Assembly (NCBI RefSeq): GCF_021869535.1
Contig: NW_026262734.1
Coordinates: 110,705,088-110,769,087, forward strand
Length of the DNA stretch: 64,000 nt
Source of the DNA: Mytilus californianus
Lineage: Eukaryota; Mollusca; Bivalvia; Mytilida; Mytilidae
Direction: 5' to 3'
The translations under genes were made by a program, and so were the position numbers. This document shows positions 49,101 through 60,449 of this stretch, in pieces (positions within the stretch are counted from its first letter, which is position 1; each line of letters starts with the position of its first letter). A model generated the notes under the pieces. The model saw nothing but the letters and a program-made list of their open reading frames with translations, was not told where the DNA came from and did no database searches.

Positions 49101-49224
49101 TCATGTCCTATGGTCACCAAAGGTGAAAAAAGTGGAGATCCTATGCCTGAAGTGGATGAAAAATATGTTTGTCCAACTATGGTTAGCACTGGTTCTATCT
49201 GCCTGATAAATATTGCACGATCCC

Positions 49225-49804
49225 TAATAATTCGTAAAGGTTGGCGACGTTGGCGAACAGTAATGATTTCATAAATGTTGGCGACGTTGGCGAACAGTAA
49301 TGATTTCGTAAAGGTTGGCGACGTTGGCGAACAGTATTGTTTTCATAAAGGTTGGCGACGTTGGCGACGTTGGCGAACAGTAATGATTTCGTAAATGTTG
49401 GTGACGTTGGCGACGTTGGCGAACAGTAATGATTTCGTAAAGGTTGGCAACGTTGGCGACGTTAGCAAACAGTATTGTTTTCATAAAGGTTGGCGACGTT
49501 GGCGACGTTAGCGAACAGTAATGATTTCGTAAATGTTGGCGACGTTGGCGACGTTGGCGAACAGTAATGATTTTGTAAAGGTTGGTGACGTTGGCGACAT
49601 TGGCGAACAGTATTGATTTCATAAAGGTTGGCGACGTTGGCGAACAGTAATGATTTCGTAAATGTTGGCGACGTTGGCGACGTTGGCGAATAGTAATGAT
49701 TTCGTAAATGTTGGCGACGTTGGCGACGGTGGCGAACAGTAATGATTTCGTAAATGTTGGCGACATTGGCGACGCTGGCAAACATTCACACAATCCTGTA
49801 CCAG
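49225..49804. repeat. Minisatellite, right array of the inverted pair
   Basis: Units made of gttggcgacgttggcgaaca plus gtaatgatttcgtaaat, with one or two gttggcgac blocks per unit. The reverse complement matches the left array's cgccaacgtcgccaacatt framework, with a different linker. The outer end caatcctgtaccag mirrors the left end ctggtacaggattg. Long minus frames here are artefacts. Confidence 0.92.
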
Positions 49805-50095
49805 AATGAAAGGTTTGGGGGAGTTCTGCAAAGTCATAACGAAACGTTCTGAAAGTGACTGTTGGTCAAGCTTTATAGCTTTAGGAATCTAGATAACTGT
49901 AATATCCACAATACACCAATCAATGAATAAATCACACCTCACAGCATTGTCTGATAAGATTTTTTTTCAGAACAATGTAACTATCGAGGCACATTTCGGT
50001 GGAACATAATGGCAGTTTACACTAGTGTTTGTAGATGGATGCACAACTTAGAGAAAGTAATGAAAAATATAGGAATTTGTTGCTAATATATACGT
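49805..50095. other. No gene recognised
   Basis: No supported feature. Confidence 0.5.
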
Positions 50096-50099
50096 CATT

Positions 50100-50160
50100 T
50101 AGTTTCTGGTGGATAGTTGTTTCATTAGGAACCATACCACATATCCTTATTTTACATGAC
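50100..50160 (-). repeat. Dispersed repeat family A, terminal fragment
   Basis: tggtggatagttgtttcatt, then aggaaccataccacat, is a diverged antisense family A end. Confidence 0.6.
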
Positions 50161-50164
50161 AAGT

Positions 50165-51275
50165 GCAAAATTGTAAAAACTGTAGTTTTCAATTTCACGA
50201 ATGTCGTTCACAACCTTATTTACGACTCTCTATAGAGACAAAAAATGCGCCACAAAACTAAGAAAAGTAACGGATAGACAAGTGGAGTGATTGTAAAGTG
50301 TTGATTTAAATGCGGTCACACCATATATAACTTAAAACAGGGGTTATTACGTTAAAGGAAATTTCACTTCACGTACTGTTATGCCATAAGTGTGGATTTT
50401 TCTATGACAATACAATTGTACACATTTTAATACAATGCTGGAGCGTATCGCCAATAAGAGACTTATTTTGGATAGATCTAGGGCCATGCAAATGAAAGTA
50501 TCCTAGGATATGTCCTAACTACAATTGTCATATGATCACTCTAACACATTTATTTTCAATTACTAAAAATATGTAGAGAATTAAATGCAATATATTTTAA
50601 TGTATTTCAATCTATATGTAAATCGAGAGGTTGCATCTTCTATGAAAACAAAATTAAAGCAAAATAAAGTTGTATCGTAATATACTATTACTATAAGATA
50701 CATTATAGATATACTTTTAGAAATGATAAATAAATTTCATGCAACCACTAAACTGAATTGTCACAAAACTTTGTTAGAGGCTATTATAATGCTGCAATTT
50801 AAGCTGTATAAACTATTCCACTCGATTTCATTACATGTATTGAATTAGCCTTAGTAAGACTATTTGATCAGGTGCAAAAAATGTTGCTAAAGTTGATAGA
50901 ATTTTTAAGCACTAAAAAAAGACAGCACGTATTATTTTAAAATGAGGGTAATACTATGACATCGTCAAACATACTTTTTGGAGAGCTGCGATGGAAGCTC
51001 ATTTCAGATTATTTTATATATAGAAATCAATTTCAGTTCTTGATTTACTTCACTAAATGACTCCCGAAATATCTCAGTTTATCAAGATATGTGCATCAGG
51101 TTAGTTCTAGAACAACCAGACAAAGTACTTGTGTTATCAATAAGCACATTCATGGCTCTACAACATGTTGATACCTGTATCTTGGCATTGCACAAGGTCG
51201 TGTTTTTCTGACTGTAAATGACGTCTTTACACTAAATCCATTGGATTTTGGATGTGTACTGATTGATATTTTAGT
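50165..51275. other. No gene recognised
   Basis: AT-rich. A small aggatatgtcctaact fragment of the 37.9-kb type repeat lies near 50500. Confidence 0.45.
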
Positions 51276-51279
51276 CTGT

Positions 51280-51850
51280 GATGCAAGATGTATAAATCTA
51301 CGTGAGGAATTATATGACCTAATGAACCTATGATTTCTTTATTATTTGTTATTGGCTTTGAACTAGCTGTCAGTCACTGCGAGTACTCTCAGATCTGTAC
51401 TAAGTGTCTTTTTTTGTTGTGAGGATGTATAAATACCCTGCCCCGTCCAGTCTGTGGTTTTGTTAGATGTTTTTCGGCTTTGTATCGATCTGATGAGTTG
51501 AGCCCTCTTCAACTGATTTTTACAGTTTGATTTTATGTTGTATTGTTACATCACTGTACCAGGTTATGAGAGGGTTGGCGCCAACAAACTTGTTTAACCC
51601 CGCCCAATTCTGTATGTGCCTGTTCCAAGTCAGGAGCCAGTAATTCAGTGGTTGTCGTTTGTTGCTGTATATCATATTTTTTTTCGTTCATTATTTTGTA
51701 CATAAATTAGGCTGTTTTCGTTTGAATTGTTTTACATTTTGTCATTTCGGGGCCTTTTATAGCTAATTATACGGTCACCTGTAGTTTTAAACTTCTAGGT
51801 TATTTGGTCTCTGGTGGAGAGTTGTCTCATTGGCAATCATACCTCGTCTT
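51280..51850 (+). repeat. Dispersed repeat family F joined to family A
   Basis: Starts gatgtataaatctacgtgag, passes gatttctttattatttgtta, atgagttgagccctcttcaa, ccccgcccaattctgtatg and caagtcaggagccagtaatt, and ends in the antisense family A end tgtctcattggcaatcatac. The first 370 bp are inverted at 54720-55110. Confidence 0.85.
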
Positions 51851-52107
51851 TTTATTTTTATAAAGGGTGATTTTATTCAGCAAGCTATCAAGTGTGGCGA
51901 CGAATAATATTAGGGAGAAGACATTGGATAGTATCTAAATAAAGGTAAATTCTTCAAATACTAACTGAAGGCCATTTTTGTTGTTTTTATTTCGACTTAT
52001 GACCTCGTAACTTTTAAGAATATCATAAGACCACCCTAAGACACCTATTAATTTATCCTTAACTTTAGGACCAAATTTAGGACATATCTTAACTTAGAAA
52101 AAAGTTA

Positions 52108-54262
52108 AATCACAAAAATACTGAACTCCGAGGAAAATTAAATCGGAAAGTCCCTAATGACATGGCAAAATCAAATGACAAATCACATCAACGAATGGAC
52201 AACAACTGTCATATTCCTGACTTGGTACAGGCATTTTCAAATGTAGAAACTGGTGGATTGAACCTGGTTTTTTACCACTAAACCTCTCACTTGTACGACA
52301 GTCTCATCAACTTCCGTTATATTTACAACGATGCGTGAACAAAACAGACATAATAAATAAAATAGTCAAAATATGGGTACAGCAGTCATCATCAATGTGT
52401 TACAATATCAAAACAAACAATGATTTACAAAAAAGCACAAAAGCATCTACATTCATTGCTTCGCGTGTCTGACGTCAGAAAATGTAAACGTCACATAAGA
52501 AGAAATTTTATCGTTCAATGTTTATTCAAAACAATTTTATAATTTCCCATGGGGAATGTTGGTATACAGGGTTAAAAATTCAAAAGTTATGTTAGAATTA
52601 ATGTCAGAAATAGACCGAGATTTAAAATTGTCCAGAAGTTCTTTAGAATTTTTAAGAATCCACATATGGTTAATACCACTACGCGAGTAAAATAATTTTG
52701 GAGACTTTCGTTAGCCCGACTTAGAACTAAGACGTGTCCTAAGACCACCCCAAGAGACGTCATAGTCCCAAGACAGATTAGTTCACAAGGCCCTTGATTT
52801 ATAATGGACCCATTGAGTTTTCCGCAACGCTTTCTAATACATGAGACACACATTTTTACCTGTTGTGTCTGCTTGATTTGTTCACGCATCGTTGTCAATA
52901 TAATGGAATTTGATGCGACTGTCATACAAGTGAGAGGTTTAGCTAGCTGTAAAACCAGGTTCAATCCACCATTTTCTACGTAAGAAAATGCCTGTACCAA
53001 GTCAGGAATATGACAGTTGTTATCCATCGTTTGATGTATTTGAGCTTTTGATTTTGCCATTTGATAATGGACTTTCCTTTTTAGCTCACCGGGGCCCGAA
53101 GAGCCCCATGTGAGCTTATGCCATCACTTGGCGTCCGTCGTCGTCCGTCGTCTGTCGTCGTCTGTCGTCGTAAACTATTTCAAAAATCTTCTCCTCTGAA
53201 ACTACTGGGCCAAATACCTTCAAACTTTTACTAAATGTTCCTTAGGGTATCTAGTTTATAAATTGTATCCGAAGTTTTGATCCATTGACAAACATGGCCA
53301 CCATGGCTAAAAATAGAACATAGGGGTCAAATGCAGTTTTTGGCTTATATCTTAAAAATTAAAGCTTTTAGAGCAAATCTGACAGGTATAAAATTGTTCA
53401 ATGGTTCAAGATCTATCAGCCCTGAAATGTTCAGACGAATCGAACAACCAACCACTAAATAGGTAGTTTTAAGGAAATCTCGCAGTTTTTTTGTTATCTT
53501 GAATATTATTATAGATAGATATAAACTGTAAACAGCAATAATGTTCAGCAAAGTAAGATCTACAAAAAAGTTAAGAAGACCATAATTGTCAATTGACCCC
53601 TTAAGAAGTTATTGCCCTTTAAAGACAATTTTACACAATCTGTTCATCAAGTTTGCTAACATTTAAAAATCTTCTCCTCTGAAACTAATGGGCCAATTAC
53701 CTTCAAACTTTGCCTAAATGTTCCTTAGGGTATCTTGTTTATAATATGTATCCGAAGTTTTGATCCATTGACAAACATGGCCGCCATGGCTAAAAATAGA
53801 ACATAAGGGTCAAATGCAGTTTTTGGCTTATATCTCAAAATCTAAAGCTTTTAGAGCAAATATGACATGGGGTAAAATTGTTCAATTGGTCAAGATCTAT
53901 CGGCCCTGAAATTATCAGACGAATAGAACCACCCATTGTTGGGTTGCTGCCACCAAATTGGTAGTTTTAACAAAATTTTGCAGTTTTTTGTTATCATCTT
54001 GAATATTATTATAGATAGATATAAACTGTAAGCTGCAATAATGTTCAGCAAAGTAAGATCTACAAAAAAGTTAATCTGACCAAAATTGTCAATTGACCCC
54101 TTAAGGAGTTATTGCCCTTTAAAGACAATTTTACACAATTTGTTCATCAAGTTTGCTAACATTTAAAAATCTTCTCCTCTGTAATACAGGTGAGCGATTC
54201 AGGCTCTTGAGAGCCTCTTGTTGAATTTTCCTCGGAGTTCAGTATTTTTGTGATTTTAATTT
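52108..54262. mobile_element. Foldback element family G, split by a family C insertion
   Basis: The outer ends are inverted: aatcacaaaaatactgaact at the left, cctcggagttcagtattttt at the right. The arms extend inward through 'aaagtcc ... ggcaaaatcaaatg' and 'aacctggttttt' to about 52340 and 52860. The right arm is cut at about 53082 by a family C element. The 157-codon minus frame 52587-53060 lies largely in this arm and is not accepted as a gene. Confidence 0.8.
53083..54220 (+). mobile_element. Dispersed element family C, 1.14 kb, with 2.2 internal tandem units
   Basis: Ends agctcaccggggcccgaaga and caggctcttgagagcctctt can each form a short hairpin. After a gtcgtc simple tract, a unit starting aaaaatcttctcctctgaaa repeats at 53182, 53665 and 54165 (spacing 483 and 500; the third is partial). 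No coding frame was found. The uninterrupted target is seen at 58027-58060. Confidence 0.88.
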
Positions 54263-54469
54263 GACACTAACTCTGCTATCATGTAACAGTGAAACATGTT
54301 TCCTTCTTGAAATCTCAGATACAGACAGTTTTACGTCTTCGTGTGTAAAGTTTATTTATAGGTTATGTAAGGAATATGACACTTTATTTGATAGTAATCA
54401 CATCTGAAATCTCTAAATAGAAATTAATTGAATTATCTGTACAATTATTTATTTATTTGTTTTCTTTTA

Positions 54470-54700
54470 ATTAGTCACCTACCGACGAAGTCGAAGGGGA
54501 CTTTAGGTTTGCACTCTGTCCGTCTGTCCTTCCGTCTGTCCATCCGTCAGCCCGGCAAATCAGTATTCCACACTTTTTTCTTCGTTCTTTAAGATATTGA
54601 TTTGATATTTGGTATATAGTTTTGCCATGACAAGTTATAGATCAAGTTCGAATTTTGTTCCGGTCTGATGATTTAGTCCAGAGTTATGGACCATAACTCT
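54470..54700 (-). repeat. Dispersed repeat family E, minus orientation
   Basis: Begins cacctaccgacgaagtcgaa, contains a gtccgtctgtcc simple tract, then tatttggtatatagttttgc, and ends near agagttatggaccataactc. Confidence 0.8.
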
Positions 54701-54719
54701 GGACCATATCTAATGTTAG

Positions 54720-55112
54720 AGTACTATGTTAAACCAACGACAACCACTGAACTACGGGCTCCTGACTTGGGAAAGGCACATATAGAATGTGGTGGGGTTA
54801 TACGTAAGTTTGAAGGCACCAACCCTGCCCTTACCTGGGACAGTGGCGTAACAGTACACCATAAGAACAAACTATAAAAATCAGTTGAAAAGGGCTTATC
54901 TCATCAAATAAAGACAAAGCAGAAAAACATTTAACAAAAACACAGAGTGGACGTGGCAGGGTATTTATACATCCCTAAAAATAAAAAAGACACTTAGTAC
55001 ATATCTGAGAGTACTCGCAGTGACTGACAGTTAGTTCAAAGCCAATAACAAATAATAAAGAAATCATAATTAGGTTGATTTGGTCACATAACTCCTCACG
55101 TAGATTTATACA
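54720..55112 (-). repeat. Dispersed repeat family F, minus orientation
   Basis: Reverse complement of 51280-51650, with extra internal text. It ends at ctcctcacgtagatttatac, the mirror of the 51.29-kb start. The 63-codon frame 54686-54877 is part of it. Confidence 0.82.
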
Positions 55113-56205
55113 TCATTGACTTTCAAATTATTTTTTTTTTAGTTTGAACGTTCCTGATGAAGGTAAATCCAGGAATCGCTTCGGACATATGCAATTGATA
55201 AAGTATTATTTTCTTATATTACATATCCAATCCCTAAAAGGAAAAATAATGAATTTCTATACCAAATGGCATAATGTACTTGAAATAAGTTAAAATAAAT
55301 AGCTCATCCAAACTATACACAATTTGATGTATTTTACAATGTTAAACTGACAGAAAAGCAAACACTGTTATTTTGTGGGTGGTGCATGCATAGCTGTTGA
55401 AGCACACATTCTCTCTTCTTTTTGAGTTCAAACGATGCCCTCAGTTTTTGTTTGTTACCTTGATTTGTCTCTTCTTAATCGATTTACGAGATTTGAACAT
55501 TGAGAAAATATTTTTACCTGCATTGTTGCACAACACGACTAGAAATAGGAAAATAATACCTTTTGATACATGTAGTATAAACTTCAAAAGTAAATTGCCA
55601 TTATTGTTGGCACCGTCCTTCTGTGAAAGATTGTATGAAAACCGTCAGTGTTACTTTTGATAATATTTTAAGTATTGAGAATATATACACCGATCTTTTT
55701 GTATACAACCCTGTTTTTCTAATGTCAAAATTCACTTAAACCTGTCGACTATGATGTCATTCTTACCACTTATCTTACTTTTCACAACCTATGATTCTCC
55801 TTCTATCTAATTAAGTGTTGAAACATCCTATTTACTTAATTAAACTAATTAATGCCTGCGCTGATATTGATTGATAGTAAAAATCAAATCACATTCTTGG
55901 TATTTAACCGATTTTTCAATAACATCAACCGATCTCTCCTTCTAGTGTTATGTTATGTTGTATAACTTTTATTTGACAGCTGTATAAACTATTTTGAAGT
56001 CTGGTTCTTCCAGAAATATAACAGGATCAAACGCGAATGCACGTGCGTCATTCGAAATGCATTTATCAAAAGTCATAAATACTAGTCAACAAATTTGATG
56101 ATCAACATGAAATAAAATATAAGTTTATGTTTAAAACGTTGAACGTTAGCACATTTAGCTTTTATTTCAATGACACTTTTTGTACTTGTGATCGTGTATG
56201 GTATA
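55113..56205. other. No gene recognised
   Basis: A fragment at about 55415-55500 (ttgtttgttaccttgatttg, cttaatcgatttacgagat) resembles the repeat at 61130-61290. The 87-codon frame at 55397 runs through it. Confidence 0.45.
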
Positions 56206-56214
56206 AAAAAAACC

Positions 56215-56362
56215 AAGTACAACAATGTAGATGTGATATGACTGCAAATGAGACAACTCCCAACCAGAGACCAAAATGACGTAGAAGTTAGCAACTATAG
56301 GTCATCGTATGGCCTGAGCAAAGCAATGAGCAAAACCATACCACAAAGCAAGCTAAAAAATA
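56215..56362 (+). repeat. Dispersed repeat family A, diverged
   Basis: gtagatgtgatatgactgca, aatgagacaactcccaacca, caactataggtcatcgtatg, then caaaaccataccacaaagc follow the family A order. Confidence 0.75.
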
Positions 56363-56990
56363 GTCATCCATTTCTTTGCACCATGGAGTGAGTTTTTTCT
56401 CTATGTATGATTTTGTTGTCTTTTCAGAATAATGAATAAGAGGAAACAGTATTTTACCAATGTATAAATCTATAGTAAACTAATTACGATCGAACAAAAT
56501 CTGAGGGAAATGCAAGATCTTTAAATGGAGCGATGCATGCATCAACCGTCATGACAAATAATATTTCACATAGCAAAAAGACCACAATCGGTAAATGCAT
56601 CATATCTGTAGATAAATATGTTAAAAAAAAGATTTATGTTCGGTTTGACGAGAGTGAAATAGACATTGGAAATGAATATATATATATATACACCTTTTGT
56701 TTGCGGTATACCATCTTTTCAAGTTTATTGTTTTCTGTTTGGTATTAAATTAAAAAATTTAAAAGATCCATTTTGTAACATCTTGTGATCCGTTTATTTG
56801 GCAATCGCCAATGGCAGTCAGCAGGGTTTAAGAACATCTGTTGTTCGACCTGTTAGTCAAATGCGTTTTGTTAAAATATACTTTTTCACTTTTTTGGTCT
56901 TTTGGAAAATGTTGTTTGTGCTGTATTTAGACCCCTCTATCAAGAAATTTGTTTTGCATGCAGACGTATAAAAATTGCGGTTTTTATCCA
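56363..56990. other. No gene recognised
   Basis: AT-rich. Contains a short (AT)n at about 56678. Confidence 0.5.
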
Positions 56991-56996
56991 ACGCAA

Positions 56997-57029
56997 TCAT
57001 AGGTTTGAACGTTGTTTTCAATTTAGACT

Positions 57030-57069
<40 letters not shown>
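56997..57069. repeat. Conserved 35-bp core plus (AT)n microsatellite
   Basis: tcataggtttgaacgttgtt and the following ttcaatttagacttg are the reverse complement of 19159-19193. A 38-base AT tract is attached on the same side of the core as at the first locus. Confidence 0.8.
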
Positions 57070-57072
<3 letters not shown>

Positions 57073-58000
57073 CAAACCATCTATTGGAACTATCGTTTTG
57101 TTGTGCTATGTGTATTAATACATAATAACATCCAATCATAAACGTTGACTCCAAACAACATAGTTACATGTACTTGTACTTGAAACAGATATATCTGGCA
57201 CACGACTGATTCGACATTCTGTAAACAAACATGGTTTACTCCAAATTCAGTGTCCGAACCAAGTCTTCACTGTCAGTATGTCAACTTCAAACTTTTGTAA
57301 AACATGTTTTCCAAAACGTGTCATGAGATATATGGAGTAACACATTATCAAAAAGAAATTACATGAAATTTGGTACTTTAAGTATATACGTCAATGACAC
57401 TGCAATGTACCCCCCCCCCCCCCTTCCAAAAAAAAAAAAAATAAAAACACAAAAAAACACAAAACAACAAACACCTTTAAAACAAAGGCCTGAATATACC
57501 GGTGCCAGAATGTTGTGTTGCTTTTTTCTATTTGTTTACATGCCAACATTTCTCAAAACTATTCATCTGAATTAGATTTGTTATCACTTCTATCCTTCAT
57601 TCACTGATGGAGTGTTTTAAAGTTTGCATTTTCTGTAGCGTATATAACAAATAAACATGAAAAACAATTAGCTTCAACTGTCAGAAAGCTTAAAATATAT
57701 CACTCCTCGGTCTAACTAGTAACAAAATCATCATTACTTGAAAGATTACTAAACAGAACAGCAGAAGTACAAAACAGTAATAAAGGATACAATCAGGTCA
57801 ATAGTTCTCAAGTGTAACATTAGCAATTGTGTAAAATTTTAGATTTAATTTATGAAAACAATGGAGGTTAAACATGATTATTCAACATAATATCACTATG
57901 GTGTCTTTTCTCAACTCTTTTTTCAAGATAGCCTCTTTTTCAAGTGGAAGTTCAAAACATAGCACTCATCATTCTGATCAATTTCTGTTGCATCAATTTT
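57070..58000. other. No gene recognised; C14 and A-rich runs
   Basis: C14 at 57410-57423 is followed by an A-rich tract. No exon is supported. Confidence 0.5.
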
Positions 58001-58080
58001 GATTTTGATTTTGCCATTGGATTAGGGACTTTCCGTTTTGAATTTTCCTCGGAGTTCAGTATTTTTATGATTTAACTTTT
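58000..58080 (+). repeat. Family G end fragment, uninterrupted
   Basis: gattttgccattggattagg, gactttccgttttgaatttt, cctcggagttcagtattttt. This is the empty-site counterpart of the family C insertion at 53.08 kb. Confidence 0.85.
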
Positions 58081-58655
58081 TATCAATACTTATTAGATAT
58101 ATTGTTAAATGGTTGCAGTCCTACGTTTTGATAATATTGCATGAACTAGTTGCCACTGGACGCTAAGCCAACGATTAATCAAGTTTTGACATCCAGTATG
58201 GTATAAACTCAAATATTTACGAGTAAATGCTGTACCACTGTCTTCACTGCACACAACACACTTAAATATTACATTTATGCAAAAAATTGAATTAAATTAA
58301 TCCAATACAAACTTTTAAATCATAATCGATGTGGCATGCCACCTTTCAAAGTGAAAAAGACTTCAAATTCGAGTAACATTATTTTATGCCTGTTACCATG
58401 TATTTTTAGTTGAAAAATGTAATGATGTTGAATTCCCTTTCCTTAGCACTCCGAAATGTGGAAAAAGAAGAAAAATCATCCCATACCAATACATGTACAT
58501 GCAGACATAAATATAGAAATAGTCAGCGGTGCATTATGTGTATATAATTAGTGAGTTATATAGCAAGAAGAACAACTCATTCATACAAATTATTTTTCCA
58601 CTTTTCTAAAAAGAATGGTTGGTCGTTAGAAATAATGATAAAATGTAAACATACA
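58081..58655. other. No gene recognised
   Basis: No supported feature. Confidence 0.5.
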
Positions 58656-58659
58656 TTAC

Positions 58660-58715
58660 AACTCTCTGGTGGAGAGTTGTTTCATTGGCAATTTTGCAAC
58701 ATCGTCTTATTTCTA
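58660..58715 (-). repeat. Dispersed repeat family A, terminal fragment
   Basis: tctggtggagagttgtttca, then ttggcaattttgcaac. Confidence 0.65.
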
Positions 58716-59225
58716 TACAAAGTATATAGCACATGGTTTATTATTTTAATAGCAAAAATCAGTTTAACATATATTTCAACATAACCAATTGCCCTCTTTA
58801 TTCCCTATATTTTCATCGGAGATGGTAAGGACTTGAATTATTCGACGTACATTTTGTGTAAAATTTAACACATTTTATTAACCATGTCTAAAAATGTGTG
58901 GTGAAATGTACCACAGTATTAACATCCGTCGATAGTATTGCAGTCATCGTTCTTGGGTTGTGATTTATTTCGTAAAATTGCACCGTTTATACACAACCAG
59001 CTTCTATATACTATGATCTAAGTAATTCATTCATATTTAAAAAATGAAAATAAACAACTTTCATAAATTTCATGTGTCTGAATTTGACTTCATTAGGAAC
59101 ACTTAAAGACGAAATAGTTGAGGAAATTTATGACCAAAAACTAATCTTTAAAAATAGTCAAAATCACATAAGACTAACTTTGTTTGAGGGAATTTTAACC
59201 TTAGTTACTCAATAACTTCGAAGTG
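58716..59225. other. No gene recognised
   Basis: No supported feature. Confidence 0.5.
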
Positions 59226-59234
59226 TATGAACAG

Positions 59235-59560
59235 ACAATTCAAGAAAGGAGCCAGCAAACATGTTTTACCCAGCCACATTCTGACAATGTGTTGTCTCAA
59301 GTCAGGAGCCTGTAATTCAGTGGTTGTTGTTTCTTGCCATACAACTGTTTTTTAATGTTTATTGATTTTAGTTTTCTCGAGAGGATTGTCTTATATATGT
59401 GAAATCGGGGACTTTTATAGCTTACTCAGTGGTATGGGTTTCTGGGTAAGTTGTTAACTTCTACATTATTTGGTCTCTGGTGCTGGAGTTTGAGGTTTAT
59501 ACAGGGGATGTCACCTGATGCACGTGACATGCCCCTGAGGTTTGCCAAAATGGTCCACCA
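59235..59560 (-). repeat. Dispersed repeat family A/F body and adjoining GC-rich segment
   Basis: aagtcaggagcctgtaattc, agtggttgttgtttcttgcc, gggacttttatagcttactc and atttggtctctggtgctgg match the 51.6-51.8 kb copy. The following ggggatgtcacctgatgcac segment contains a local inverted pair (gtcacctg / cacgtgac). Confidence 0.75.
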
Positions 59561-59774
59561 TTAACCTGTATGTTAATACAATAAAGGTATAATCACCGAT
59601 CGATAATACATGTTAAATCGGTTCTTTATATGTGGAGGTGTAAAAATGAAAGACAATTATAAATGTTAAACGTTTGTTCGATTGTCAATATTGATATGCA
59701 TGTTTGAACGTATTATTATTATTGTTGCTACTGAAGTAAAGGCAATTTTGAAAATATCTAACATGAGCTAGTAG

Positions 59775-60240
59775 ATATAGGAAGATGTGGTTTGAGTGCC
59801 AATGAGACAACTCTCCATCCAGGTCACAATTTGTAAAAGAAAAACCATTATAGGTCAAAGTACGGGTTTCGTCCCCGAGGTTATCAACAGCCCAGTAGTC
59901 AGCACATCGGTGTTGACATGAATATCAAATATATGGTCATTTTTTTATAAATTAACTGCAAAAGTAAAAATTATTCGAAATACTAAGGATTTTCATATCC
60001 CAGGCATAGATTACCTTAGCCGTATTTAGCACAACTTTTTGGAATTTTGGGTCCTCAATGCTCTTCAACCTTATACTTGTTTGGTTTTTTAACTGTTTTG
60101 ATCTGAGCGTCACTGATGACTTATGTAGACGAAACGCGCGTCTGGCGTATCAAAGTTATAAGCCTGGTACCTTTGATAACTACTTCAACACGGAACGTGG
60201 CTAACACCGAACAGCAAGATATTAAGGGCCTAAAAATGAC
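59775..60240 (+). repeat. Family A copy split by insertion of repeat family I
   Basis: Family A runs from ggaagatgtggtttgagtgc to aggtcaaagtacgg (about 59865). It resumes at cttcaacacggaacgtggct (about 60183) and continues caccgaacagcaagatatta. The two parts are contiguous in intact copies. Confidence 0.82.
59866..60182 (+). mobile_element. Mussel dispersed repeat family I, inserted in family A
   Basis: Starts tttcgtccccgaggttatca, passes cagtagtcagcacatcggtg and ctgatgacttatgtagacga, and ends near gcctggtacctttgataact. I recall this text as an abundant Mytilus repeat in which the end text normally leads back to the start text. The inserted piece therefore looks like one monomer of a tandem-capable unit. 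Confidence 0.75.
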
Positions 60241-60427
60241 TATCATTCATTTCAGAATGGTTTGCAATTCATATCATTTTCTTTACCAGAAAAACTGTTT
60301 CATTATAGGCTGAATTTTAACTCATTGACATGTTTTATGGACTAAGTGAATCCCCAAATCGTTGAACGGTGCCTGCTTGACATTTTTCAAACGTTGATAA
60401 ATTCCGATGTACATATTTCAACCCCCA

Positions 60428-60448
60428 CCCCCCCCCCCCCCCCCCCCC
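60428..60448 (+). repeat. C21 homopolymer
   Basis: Run of 21 C followed by gcccc. Confidence 0.85.
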
Positions 60449-60449
60449 G

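Noticed and set aside
39261..49808. Target-site duplication for the 10.5-kb inverted-array block
   Set aside because: aata on the left and aatg on the right are too short and imperfect to count as evidence.
49269..49837. 174-, 107- and 72-codon minus frames with NHYCSPTSPT-type repeats
   Set aside because: Same reason: three frames of one minisatellite are open simultaneously.
52587..53060. 157-codon minus frame (MAKSKAQIHQTMDNNCHIPDL...)
   Set aside because: The first half lies in the inverted arm of a dispersed element. The same text recurs broken at 52.16-52.3 kb and 61.0 kb. It may derive from an old transposon gene but is not supported as a functional one.
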